Assembly (NCBI GenBank): GCA_003223645.1
Contig: QHVT01000030.1
Span: 1 to 57,727 of the forward strand
Origin: Acidobacteriota bacterium
Lineage (GTDB): Bacteria > Acidobacteriota > Thermoanaerobaculia > Gp7-AA8
Length of the DNA: 57,727 bases
Reading direction: 5' to 3'
In this document: positions 47,522 to 54,907 of the stretch, in pieces
Layout of the letters: each line of letters starts with the position of its first letter
Position numbering within the stretch: the stretch's first letter is position 1
Made by a program: the position numbers and the translations under genes
The notes under the pieces: generated by a model
Database searches by the model: none
What the model saw: only the letters and a program-made list of their open reading frames with translations
Told to the model about the DNA's origin: nothing

Positions 47522-50281
47522 CTATGCCAACGTCGTCTTCAACCGAATCGCCGCCTCCATCACGTGCCGTCCCTCGGGCCACGTCTTGAGGAACGCGCGC
47601 CACATTGCTTTGGTGTCGGTCGCGATCGCCTGCTCGAAGTCCTGCGCTTCGTGACGCCACTGCCGCGCTTCTTCGATGCGTGACGACTCGGGATGATCGG
47701 CGAGGTAGCGATCCCATGCGGCGATGGTTCCGGCTTCCCACGCCGAGTTCCAGTCGGCGGGCTCGTTGGCCATCGTTGCGCTTTGTCTGCGCGCGAGCCG
47801 CTTCTTCGCATCGGCAACCCAGCGTCCGTTCGGACGTGCATCGATGTACGCGCGCAGCGATTTCGCGGTCTCGGTTTGCAGCGCTTCGTCCCACGCGCGG
47901 CGATCGCGCGCGGCATCGATCGCGTCGGTGATTTGCGCGCGGCGTTCGGCGTCGCCGATCTGCGCGAGCAGTTTTTCCGCGCGATCGACGTCGTCCGATG
48001 CGACGGCGTCGAGCGCTTCCTGCATCGCCGTCGCCTCGCGCCATTTCGACGAGAGTCGCGTGAGCTCTTCGCGCCGCGGAGACTCGGGGAAGTCGGACAA
48101 AAAAACTGCTGCGGCGTTCGCGTTCTTCGACGCGAGCACTTGTGCGAATGCGGCATCTTCGAGCGCGGTGAGTCGCTCGCGCGCGGTCGCGGCGTGCGCG
48201 CCACCGGGATGCGTCGCGAGATACAGCTGCCACGCCGCCGGCGTTCCCATCGCCTCGGCGTGCGCGAAGTCTTCCGCGTCCGCCGCCTGCCGCAGCAATC
48301 GCTGCGCGTCGCGCGCGAAGACACTGCTCGGATAGCGCCGGATGAATTCCTGCAGCTCCGCGCGTCCGCCGTTCTTTACCTGTTCGAATGCGACTGCCTC
48401 GCGTCGGTTCATCTCCGCGCGTGCGCTGCGCTTGCCGTGCGGATGACTCGCGAGGAACGCTTCCCATGCCGCCGCGGTCTTCGCTTCCGATGCACGCGCG
48501 TACGCTTCTTCTTCCGCCGCGCGCAGCTTCTCGAGTCGCGCGCGCGCCTCGTCGCTCGAATATTTGGCGAGGTACGCTTCCCACTCGTCTTCCGTCCCCG
48601 ACGCGGACGCGGTCTCGAACGCGAGCCGTTCCGCCGCGCGCTGCTTCGCTTCGTCGAGCTTCGGATACGCCGGAAAGCGCGCGATGAAGTCGCGCATCGC
48701 GGTGTACGTGTCCGCGGTGATCGCCTGCGCGAACGCGTCGTCCGCGATGTGCTGTTTCAGCGAGACGAGACGGATCTCCGCTTCGAGGTGATGCCGTCCC
48801 TCGGGCCACACTTTGAGAAACTCGCGCAGTCCCGTCTCCGACTCGTGCGCGCACGCGAGCTCGAACGCCAGCGTCTCGTCGAGCAGCTTGCGCGCGCGGT
48901 CGGCACGCGCCGAGCTCGGATAGTTCGCGAGGAACGATCGCCACTCCTCGGACTGTCCGCTCTCCCACGCCTTTTGAAACGCGTGCTCTTCTTCCTCGTC
49001 GCGCTGCTTCAGTTTCGTCACGCGCGCGAACGCCTCGCGCGCCGCGTCGCCGACTCGCGATCCGCGCGGATGTCCTTCCGCGAATCGCTGCAGCGCCTCG
49101 CGATCGCCTTCCGCCTCGCGCGCTTTCACATCCTCTAATAGTGAGAGCTCGAAAAATCGCGCCTTGGCCTCGGTCGTCTCCTTCGCGTCGGGATGATTGG
49201 TGATGAAGTCGCGATACGCCTCGACCGTGTTGCCGGCCTGCGTCTTCTTCCAATCCTGTTCCGTCGACGACTCGATCTCGAGTCCCGCGAAGGTCGGCAT
49301 CTCGCTCGCGAGCGTCGTCGCCTGCGTCTGATCCGGGCCGCGGCGGAGTCGCAGCACCATGTCGCGCGTCAGATGACCGGCCGGCGCGACGATGAATCGC
49401 TGCACAGCCTCGGAAAACTCGCGCGCGTCGCTGAATCGTTTACGCCGGTCTTTTTCCAGCGCCTTGAAGATGATCTCCTCGACCGCCGGCGACCAGATCG
49501 ATCCCGGCCTTGCCTCGGCGAAGCGCCGCGGCTTCGCGGTGAGGTGTTTCATGATGTATCCCTGCGGCGTCTCGCTCGCGAACGGCGGAACGCCGAGGAG
49601 CATCTCGTAGAGCACGACGCCCAGGCAGTAGAGATCCGCGCGTCCGTCGAGCTGCTCCGCGTCGTCGAGCGATCCGAATTGCTCGGGCGACATGTACTTC
49701 GGATTTCCGATCAGCACGCCGGCCTGCGTTTTGTCGACCGACGCGGAGTTGGCGATGTCTTTCGCGATGCCGAGGTCGATGATCTTCGCGATCAGCCGAT
49801 CGTCGGCGTCGTAGGTCAGCATCACGTTGTCCGGCGAGATGTCGCGATGCAGAAGACCGCGGCGATGAATGTGATCGAGTCCCGCGAGCACCTGCACCGC
49901 GACGTCCGCGGCGACGGCGAGCGGGAACGGGCCGTACGCACCGCCCCACTGGCGCACGGTCGTCCCGTCGATGAACTCCGTGACCATGTAACTGCCGCCG
50001 TCGCCGAGAAAGAAGTCGTGGACGACGGCGATGTTCTGATGATGGATCTGCGTCGCCAGCCGCGCCTCGCGCAGAAAACGATTGCGGATGTTCTCGTCCG
50101 ACAGCAGGTTCTCGCGCATCACCTTGATGCAGCGGAACGTGTTGAGGTGGAGGTGGCGCGCCTTGAAGACTTCGCCCATTCCGCCCACTCCGATCCGGCT
50201 GAGGATCTCGTACTTGCCGTCGAGCACCATCCCCGGCCCGAGGCTGGATGACCCGAACGGACGCGCGCTGTCGCTGGGCAT
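47522..50281 (-). CDS. Ser/Thr protein kinase with a long degenerate helical repeat domain
   Basis: A 919-residue protein without a TM helix. The Hanks-type kinase domain (about 22-290) has the glycine loop GVGGMG (31-36), Lys53, HRDISPDN (145-152), DLG in place of DFG (169-171), and PKYMSPEQ. About 600 residues of helical repeats follow, each roughly 37-47 long, with the pattern W..yl..hP.s..A..A...l (AAWEAFLASHPHGKRSARAE; AAWQLYLATHPGGAHAATA; AAWDRYLADHPESSRIEEA). This TPR-like array may bind peptides or scaffold proteins. A CsaA-like gene lies 41 bases upstream on the same strand. Confidence 0.87.
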   Translation of the reverse strand: MPSDSARPFGSSSLGPGMVLDGKYEILSRIGVGGMGEVFKARHLHLNTFRCIKVMRENLLSDENIRNRFLREARLATQIHHQNIAVVHDFFLGDGGSYMVTEFIDGTTVRQWGGAYGPFPLAVAADVAVQVLAGLDHIHRRGLLHRDISPDNVMLTYDADDRLIAKIIDLGIAKDIANSASVDKTQAGVLIGNPKYMSPEQFGSLDDAEQLDGRADLYCLGVVLYEMLLGVPPFASETPQGYIMKHLTAKPRRFAEARPGSIWSPAVEEIIFKALEKDRRKRFSDAREFSEAVQRFIVAPAGHLTRDMVLRLRRGPDQTQATTLASEMPTFAGLEIESSTEQDWKKTQAGNTVEAYRDFITNHPDAKETTEAKARFFELSLLEDVKAREAEGDREALQRFAEGHPRGSRVGDAAREAFARVTKLKQRDEEEEHAFQKAWESGQSEEWRSFLANYPSSARADRARKLLDETLAFELACAHESETGLREFLKVWPEGRHHLEAEIRLVSLKQHIADDAFAQAITADTYTAMRDFIARFPAYPKLDEAKQRAAERLAFETASASGTEDEWEAYLAKYSSDEARARLEKLRAAEEEAYARASEAKTAAAWEAFLASHPHGKRSARAEMNRREAVAFEQVKNGGRAELQEFIRRYPSSVFARDAQRLLRQAADAEDFAHAEAMGTPAAWQLYLATHPGGAHAATARERLTALEDAAFAQVLASKNANAAAVFLSDFPESPRREELTRLSSKWREATAMQEALDAVASDDVDRAEKLLAQIGDAERRAQITDAIDAARDRRAWDEALQTETAKSLRAYIDARPNGRWVADAKKRLARRQSATMANEPADWNSAWEAGTIAAWDRYLADHPESSRIEEARQWRHEAQDFEQAIATDTKAMWRAFLKTWPEGRHVMEAAIRLKTTLA

Positions 50282-50322
50282 CGGAGAAACAGGATAACGC
50301 GGCTGCGCCTAATGCGGCTGTG

Positions 50323-50673
50323 CTAACCCGCCCGTGTGCCATTCGGCACCGGCGCCTCGGGCACCGCGAGCACGGGCGTCACGCCGTCGGCGTAGCCGAG
50401 ATCGAACAACATCCCTTCCGACATCTCGCCGGCGAGCGGTTTCGGCTCGAGGTTCACGACGAACAGCGCCTGCTTTCCGACGAGCACGGAGAGATCGGGC
50501 CGCTCCTGTTTGAGGCCCGCGAGAATCACGCGCGTGTGATCGCCGAAGTCGACGCGCAGGCGGACGAGCTTGCGCGACTTCGGCACTTCTTCGACGCTGG
50601 CGATCGTCCCGACGCGAACGTCGATCTGTTCGAGAAGCGAATGCGGAATCAGCGGCTTGATCGGAGCAGGCAT
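50323..50673 (-). CDS. CsaA-like tRNA-binding domain protein
   Basis: A 116-residue OB-fold protein with the family segments LLEQIDVRVGTIASVEEVPKSRKL (partly LLEQIDVRVGTIASVEE), LRVDFGDHTRVILAGLK and NLEPKPLAGEMSEGMLF. It matches the stand-alone CsaA/YgjH-type relatives of the C-terminal domain of methionyl-tRNA synthetase. The proposed role is tRNA binding or a secretion-related chaperone; function remains open. It is upstream of the kinase gene. Confidence 0.88.
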   Translation of the reverse strand: MPAPIKPLIPHSLLEQIDVRVGTIASVEEVPKSRKLVRLRVDFGDHTRVILAGLKQERPDLSVLVGKQALFVVNLEPKPLAGEMSEGMLFDLGYADGVTPVLAVPEAPVPNGTRAG

Positions 50674-50829
50674 CCGGCGATTCTAGGAGTTTGCGCGGCA
50701 GAAACGACGATCTCAGGCGCGTTGCGCCGCTCGAAGCCGCATTCGTGACGTGGCGGCAAGCAGGCCGCAAGGCGGAGCAATCTACGCAGCCGCCCGTGGC
50801 GGCTAATGAAGCGGCGTACACTGATCACG

Positions 50830-51027
50830 ATGCGAAGGCTGATGGTCGCGATCGTGTTATTGACCGCGTGCGCGCATCCGCCGCCGCGCTTCGTCCAGCC
50901 GGTGATCGAGATGGCGAGCGCTCCGCACCTCGACGACCTCCTGCCTGTCACTCAGCAGACCGGCAACCTCGGCACGCTGCCGCCGAGCAGCAAAGCGCGC
51001 GTGACGATGTTTTTCATGCGGCGTTGA
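50830..51027 (+). CDS. Small putative lipoprotein
   Basis: A 65-residue frame with a lipoprotein signal (MRRLMVAIVLLTAC, lipobox LTAC at about 11-14) and a short mature part rich in Pro and Ser. No ribosome binding site is evident, and an upstream ATG at 50806 would add eight residues. No family recognised; a real gene is plausible because of the clean lipobox. Confidence 0.45.
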   Translation: MRRLMVAIVLLTACAHPPPRFVQPVIEMASAPHLDDLLPVTQQTGNLGTLPPSSKARVTMFFMRR

Positions 51028-51033
51028 CGGCGG

Positions 51034-51231
51034 TCACTGATTCTCGGGCGGCACTTCGGCGGATGGCTCCAACGGTTCCAACGGTTCCAAAGGCTCCAGT
51101 GGCTCCATCATGTCGTCGTTGTTTGGGCTGCTGTTTTTGCGCGCCGCGCGCTTCGCGGCTTTGAGCTGCTGACGTTCGCGTTTCGCGGTTTCTCGCTGCC
51201 GTTTGGTGAACGATGGACGGGCTGTTGCCAT
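51034..51231 (-). CDS. Small basic protein with a Glu-Pro-Leu tail
   Basis: A 65-residue protein. The N-terminal half is strongly basic (MATARPSFTKRQRETAKRER; KAAKRAARK); the C-terminal half holds EPL repeated four times, encoded by a short tandem repeat. A strong GGAGG lies 7 bases before the ATG. Similar short RPSFxKRxRE proteins occur near cold-shock genes in other bacteria, as here. They may bind nucleic acid (inference from charge). Confidence 0.7.
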   Translation of the reverse strand: MATARPSFTKRQRETAKRERQQLKAAKRAARKNSSPNNDDMMEPLEPLEPLEPLEPSAEVPPENQ

Positions 51232-51251
51232 GGGTTGCCTCCAATAGACAA

Positions 51252-51275
51252 AAGGGCAGGATCGCTCCTGCCCTT
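51252..51275 (-). terminator. Rho-independent terminator after cspA
   Basis: A perfect 10-bp stem AAGGGCAGGA-GCGA-TCCTGCCCTT on the minus strand, followed by TTGTCT. It lies between the cspA stop and the next small gene. Confidence 0.75.
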
Positions 51276-51301
51276 CAAGTTCATTCGGTTCTCGTGCTCA
51301 A

Positions 51302-51505
51302 TCAGCGTGCGAGGACGTTCGCAGCCTGAAGGCCTTTCGGCCCCTGCACGACATCGAACTCGACGGCGGAACCTTCAGGAAGCGAGCGGAACCCGCTGCC
51401 CTGAATCGCGGAAAAGTGGACGAACAGATCGTCCCCGTTCTCGCTGGTGATGAAGCCGAAGCCTTTCGCGTCGTTGAACCACTTGACGGTGCCAGATGTT
51501 CTCAT
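51302..51505 (-). CDS. cspA: Cold-shock protein (CspA family)
   Basis: A 67-residue cold-shock domain protein with RNP1 (KGFGFIT) and RNP2 (LFVHFSAI) motifs, beginning [19 protein letters not shown]. It binds single-stranded RNA and DNA and acts as an RNA chaperone. The ribosome binding site GGAG is 10 bases upstream of the ATG and is locked in a hairpin (separate entry). A rho-independent terminator follows. CDS boundaries are certain. Confidence 0.95.
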   Translation of the reverse strand: MRTSGTVKWFNDAKGFGFITSENGDDLFVHFSAIQGSGFRSLPEGSAVEFDVVQGPKGLQAANVLAR

Positions 51506-51508
51506 AGG

Positions 51509-51542
51509 TGAATCTCCTTTCCGTGCTGCCTTCGGAGATTCA
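51509..51542 (-). promoter_or_regulatory. Hairpin sequestering the cspA ribosome binding site
   Basis: On the minus strand TGAATCTCC (51542-51534) and GGAGATTCA (51517-51509) form a perfect 9-bp stem around a 16-base loop. The stem contains the GGAG ribosome binding site of cspA, which would thus be hidden unless the leader refolds. This would allow structure-dependent translation control. Confidence 0.7.
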
Positions 51543-51629
51543 AACACTTGCGCATCGTCTCGATCTGGCAAACCACTGATGGCCCGCGCAACCGTGCTTT
51601 CGGCGGGCGAATTCCCACGGCGGCTCGCG

Positions 51630-52316
51630 TCAGGCCGCGCGCCACAGAGGAACTGTCGTATGCCATTGCAATGGCGAGATCGCTTCGATCGGCGCAAACT
51701 CGATGTGCAGGACCCGCCGATGCTGTACATGGCGCGCCGGTGATGACGAGTGAACGAGCAAAGGCCGCATGAGCAGGATCGCTCCCTGCGGCGCATAAAG
51801 CTCGACCATGTGGTTCCCAGCGACCACATCATCGAGCGCCGAAGCGACGAGCTTTCCCGAGGTGTGACTGCCGGGAATGACTCGCAGCGGTCCGTTCTCC
51901 TCGCCGCATGGATCGAGGTGAACCCGGACAGCCAGCATCTGCGCGAGGACCTCTGCCGGCGGTTCGACGTGTAAAGAACCCGATTTCATGCTCCACGGTC
52001 CATATCCCGGAATATCCATGCGTTCTCTGACGGCGATTGCACGATCCTGGTGCCATTGCACCCGCCAATTGGTCGTCGACGTCTTGTCGAACAGCGTCGC
52101 CTTGACCGCGACTAATTCGCGGCCGATCACGGACCAAAGATAGCGGCCGAATGCCTCATGCATGAGAAGCCGGATGACCGTCGGGTGAATGATGAGATTG
52201 CGTACTCCACCGCGTCCGCCGGAAACGGCCGGCAGCGACCGTACGAGATGCTCGCATTGATGATCTGCCAACACGAGGTCCGCAAGCGCATATCCTGCTC
52301 CGTCGAGGTCGTTCAC
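51630..52316 (-). CDS. Phytanoyl-CoA dioxygenase (PhyH) family protein
   Basis: About 228 residues, of the non-heme Fe(II)/2-oxoglutarate type. The iron motif is [11 protein letters not shown] (H-x-D), with [22 protein letters not shown] typical of PhyH proteins and a distal His near [20 protein letters not shown]. The last of these also contains the Arg for 2-oxoglutarate. The start is taken as the GTG at 52316 ([16 protein letters not shown]); the frame stays open further upstream but loses similarity. The substrate cannot be inferred. Confidence 0.8.
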   Translation of the reverse strand: MNDLDGAGYALADLVLADHQCEHLVRSLPAVSGGRGGVRNLIIHPTVIRLLMHEAFGRYLWSVIGRELVAVKATLFDKTSTTNWRVQWHQDRAIAVRERMDIPGYGPWSMKSGSLHVEPPAEVLAQMLAVRVHLDPCGEENGPLRVIPGSHTSGKLVASALDDVVAGNHMVELYAPQGAILLMRPLLVHSSSPARHVQHRRVLHIEFAPIEAISPLQWHTTVPLWRAA

Positions 52317-52517
52317 CGCGACATCGTACTCCCGATCCCGGTTAAAGATTGCCGCTGGAGAATTTAGCCGACAGGCGTGACGTTGCAAGTGATGAATGGT
52401 GGCTCCGCGCTGCCACTGCCGCGTCGGGCAGTCTGACCGACCTCTCCGTGAATTTGGGCTAAGCCGGACACGGATTTCGATCGTCTTAGCCAGCCTGAAC
52501 CAACGAACGGAGGCCCC
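52317..52517. other. Intergenic region upstream of a small gene
   Basis: About 200 bases between divergent genes with no gene or repeat array. It should contain promoters for both the PhyH-family gene and the small gene at 52518, but no convincing pair of boxes stands out. Confidence 0.4.
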
Positions 52518-52778
52518 GTGACGGCAATCAAAAAAACCGCGACAAAAGCACCAAAAGCACTCAAAGCACTCAAAAAAACCGCGACCGAGGGAAAACTGCC
52601 GGTGACGGAAGGAAATGTTGCGAAGGCGGCCCTCCGCTTGCTCGCGCAACGCCTCGTGTCGACCGAGGTCGCCTATGTGCAGCGCACCCTCGGCGCAACG
52701 GCCTCACAGTCCGATATCGATGCTCAGGTCCTCGCCGTGCGGAAATTGCCGTGGGCTTCCATTGTGGTCGCGGACTAG
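52518..52778 (+). CDS. Small basic protein, unknown function
   Basis: An 86-residue protein starting at GTG, 5 bases after GGAGG. The N-terminus is Lys/Ala/Thr-rich (TAIKKTATKAPKALKALKK), like a histone-H1-type tail. A helical region follows (AKAALRLLAQRLVSTEVAYVQRTLG; VLAVRKLPWA), in part AKAALRLLAQRLVSTEVAY. No family recognised. The strong ribosome binding site supports a real gene. Confidence 0.65.
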   Translation: MTAIKKTATKAPKALKALKKTATEGKLPVTEGNVAKAALRLLAQRLVSTEVAYVQRTLGATASQSDIDAQVLAVRKLPWASIVVAD

Positions 52779-52782
52779 CGAT

Positions 52783-53016
52783 CTATCCAGGCTCATTCTT
52801 CCGCGCGCCTCGAATATTGACTGCTGCGAGAAACACTTGCAGAAGCAGAAGAGCCCAGGCGCGCATCTGCCATGCCCAAACGATCCATAGGACATTGCTG
52901 AGAAGGAAGATCCAGAAACCCCATTTACGGCGCCACTCGCTTGTCGATCCCGTAAACCAGGCAGCGATGACCGTCACCACCATCGCCGGCCATTGCAGAT
53001 AGGTCAATTCCGTCAC
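52783..53016 (-). CDS. Small membrane protein
   Basis: A 77-residue protein with two or three TM helices (LQWPAMVVTVIAAWFTG; FWIFLLSNVLWIVWAWQM; ALLLLQVFLAAVNIRGARKN). The WGFWIFLLSNVLWIVWAW pattern with a C-terminal NIRGARKNE is seen in many small conserved membrane proteins of unknown role. The GTG start overlaps the stop of the decayed gene upstream (GTGA), so it was once translationally coupled to it. Confidence 0.7.
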   Translation of the reverse strand: MTELTYLQWPAMVVTVIAAWFTGSTSEWRRKWGFWIFLLSNVLWIVWAWQMRAWALLLLQVFLAAVNIRGARKNEPG

Positions 53017-53367
53017 CCCGCGTGCCGGTGCTGCTTCGATGCCGGGGAATCGATGCGGCCGATCTCGTGCGAGATTGGATTGATGTGGATGAACGGTACG
53101 CGCCGGCGAATTGCGTAGTCCACGATATCCGCGGTGCCTCCTTTGCCAGCGAGACTTCCGTTGCGCGGCAAGCGGCAATGACCGTAATGTTTTCTCGCAG
53201 GACGACGAGCGGATTCTGGCCGCTCTTGTTCATTGTGGCCGAATTCGCGAGAGCGCCACTGTGGCAGCAATCGAGAATGAGAAAAATCTGGCGTGCCGGC
53301 GACTGTAATGCCAGATCCATGACTTCCTGCAACTATTGATTCCGACGATGAGCGCTCGTTTAGCCAC
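53013..53367 (-). pseudogene. Decayed caspase-like (C14) gene fused to another gene remnant
   Basis: The GTG at 53367 begins MAKRALIVGIN, the usual start of bacterial caspase-like proteins. The frame then shifts, with a jump of roughly 80-100 residues, to LQEVMDLALQSPARQIFLIL and DCCHSGAL, the catalytic Cys motif, and on to VIAACRATEVSLA. A second frameshift leads into GKGGTADIVDYAIRRRVPF and IHINPISHEIG, ending at 53013. The GGTADIVDYA motif resembles the end of Rossmann-like proteins rather than a caspase. The catalytic His region is missing, so the protein must be inactive. Confidence 0.75.
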
Positions 53368-53461
53368 GTCTCCATTGTATGGCGTGATTCGCCAGACAAC
53401 GGCAGGCGCCGCGGAGCAGTAGGAATTGCGGCGGGCACTTTGGCCCGCCGCGCCGGGGTCG
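53368..53461. other. Intergenic region with a hairpin
   Basis: Contains GCGGCGGGC...GCCCGCCGC (53428-53451) just downstream of the BON-domain gene on the minus strand. There is no T-run, so terminator function is uncertain. Confidence 0.5.
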
Positions 53462-53764
53462 TTAAGGTTGGACGTGCAGTCGATTGATGACGCGCTGGAC
53501 GCCGCTCACGCTCTTCGCAGCGGCGACCATCTTGTCGATGTCCTGCTGCGTTTTCGCGTGACCCTCCAGGGTCACGATCGCATGATTGTCGACGGTCACT
53601 TCGACCGCGAACGTTTTTTCCGGAACCGCTTCGAGGATCTTCCCGCGAACGTCCGCCTCCATCGCTTTCGCATCGACCGATGACGGCAGCACGCGGTTCA
53701 TCGATCCGCACGCGATGCCGAACAACACCAGCAGCACCGCCAAAGAACTTGAGTATCTCTTCAT
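53462..53764 (-). CDS. BON-domain lipoprotein
   Basis: A 100-residue protein with a lipoprotein signal (SLAVLLVLFGIAC, Cys near 19) and one BON domain (VRGKILEAVPEKTFAVEVTV; IVTLEGHAKTQQDIDKMVAAA; VSGVQRVINRLHV). OsmY-like BON domains bind phospholipid and protect membranes. A GGAGG ribosome binding site lies 7 bases before the ATG. Confidence 0.88.
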   Translation of the reverse strand: MKRYSSSLAVLLVLFGIACGSMNRVLPSSVDAKAMEADVRGKILEAVPEKTFAVEVTVDNHAIVTLEGHAKTQQDIDKMVAAAKSVSGVQRVINRLHVQP

Positions 53765-53877
53765 ACAGGTACCTCCCAGTACGGAGGTGAGTTCAGCAAC
53801 ACATATGCCCGCACCCGAACGGGCTCGGGTATGGGGAAATTGTTGTGTGCGTCTCTCTCAACCCCAGGAGATTCCAA

Positions 53878-54885
53878 ATGAGGGAGAGGCTGTCGACGAT
53901 GGATGTGTCCGATTCCACCCCGGCCATTCGTGAGTTCTATCTTGCCCAGGAGTCCGCTGTTGCCGAGCTGCGCAGGCACGTCTCGGCGTTCGTCGCGCTC
54001 GAGACCGCATCGCTTCGCGAGGAACATCGCTACCATCGCGTGCTCGCGCTCGTGCATCAGCTCTGCGCGTCGATCCTCGCGTGTGAGGAAGCAGCCCTGA
54101 CGCGCGATGAGATCATCGCAATCCTCGATCCGGTGCGGCGCATTCACGCGCGCTCGCCGTTCGTCGCGCGGTTGCAGCAGTGGCCGCGCGGCTATCCCGG
54201 CGACTTCGAAACGGTCGAGTACCTTTGCAGCGGCGCGAACCGCGCGGAGGAGGGAACGCTCGAGTATTCGTGCGAGGCGTACGCGCTGAGCCGCTCGATC
54301 GCGCAGCAGCATCGCAACAAGGTGCAGCATCAGGCCGCGCGCATCCTGCGCACGATGCTCGCGAATCCGCGGCAGACGCGAATCGCGTCGCTGGCGTGCG
54401 GAAGCTGTCCCGATCTCCGCAGCATCCTCGATCAGCTGCCGTCGCTCACCGGCGAGCTCTGGCTCAACGACGGCGACCGCGCGGCGATCGAATTTTCCGG
54501 ACACGCGCTGCGCTCGATTCGCGACCGCATCCACTTCCGCGCCGGTGACGTGCTTTCCGTCGCGCGGTCGCTGCCGCGCAACGCGTTCAATCTCGTCCTC
54601 GCCGGCGGCCTCTTCGACTACCTCGATGCGCGCAAGGCGACGCTGCTCCTGAAGATCGCCTACGGTCTGCTCGTCCCCGGGGGAATGTTTTTCTTCACCA
54701 ACATCGGCGAAGGAAATCCGTACCGTCCGCTCATCGAATACTTCGGCGACTGGAGACTGATCGAGCGATCGGAAGAGGACGTGTACGCACTCTGCGACGC
54801 TGCCGGAATCCCGCGCAGCAACGTCTCGATGCGGCGCGAAGAAACAGGATTGGCACTGCTGATCGAGGTGGCGAAGTTGCAGTAA
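53878..54885 (+). CDS. SAM-dependent methyltransferase, PhcB-like
   Basis: A 335-residue protein. An N-terminal helical region (about 1-90) is followed by QQWPRGYPGDFETVEYLCSG and SIAQQHRNKVQHQAARIL. A class I methyltransferase core comes next: motif I IASLACGSCPD, ELWLNDGDRAAIEF, FNLVLAGGLFDYLD, LLVPGGMFFFTNIGEG. The GYPGDFE...HRNKV pattern is that of proteins annotated as 3-hydroxypalmitate methyl ester (extracellular factor) biosynthesis enzymes such as Ralstonia PhcB. If so, it would make a lipid-derived signal; this is tentative. AGGAG precedes the ATG. A cyclic-di-GMP gene follows after 22 bases. Confidence 0.78.
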   Translation: MRERLSTMDVSDSTPAIREFYLAQESAVAELRRHVSAFVALETASLREEHRYHRVLALVHQLCASILACEEAALTRDEIIAILDPVRRIHARSPFVARLQQWPRGYPGDFETVEYLCSGANRAEEGTLEYSCEAYALSRSIAQQHRNKVQHQAARILRTMLANPRQTRIASLACGSCPDLRSILDQLPSLTGELWLNDGDRAAIEFSGHALRSIRDRIHFRAGDVLSVARSLPRNAFNLVLAGGLFDYLDARKATLLLKIAYGLLVPGGMFFFTNIGEGNPYRPLIEYFGDWRLIERSEEDVYALCDAAGIPRSNVSMRREETGLALLIEVAKLQ

Positions 54886-54907
54886 AGCGTACACTACGCC
54901 GAGGTTC

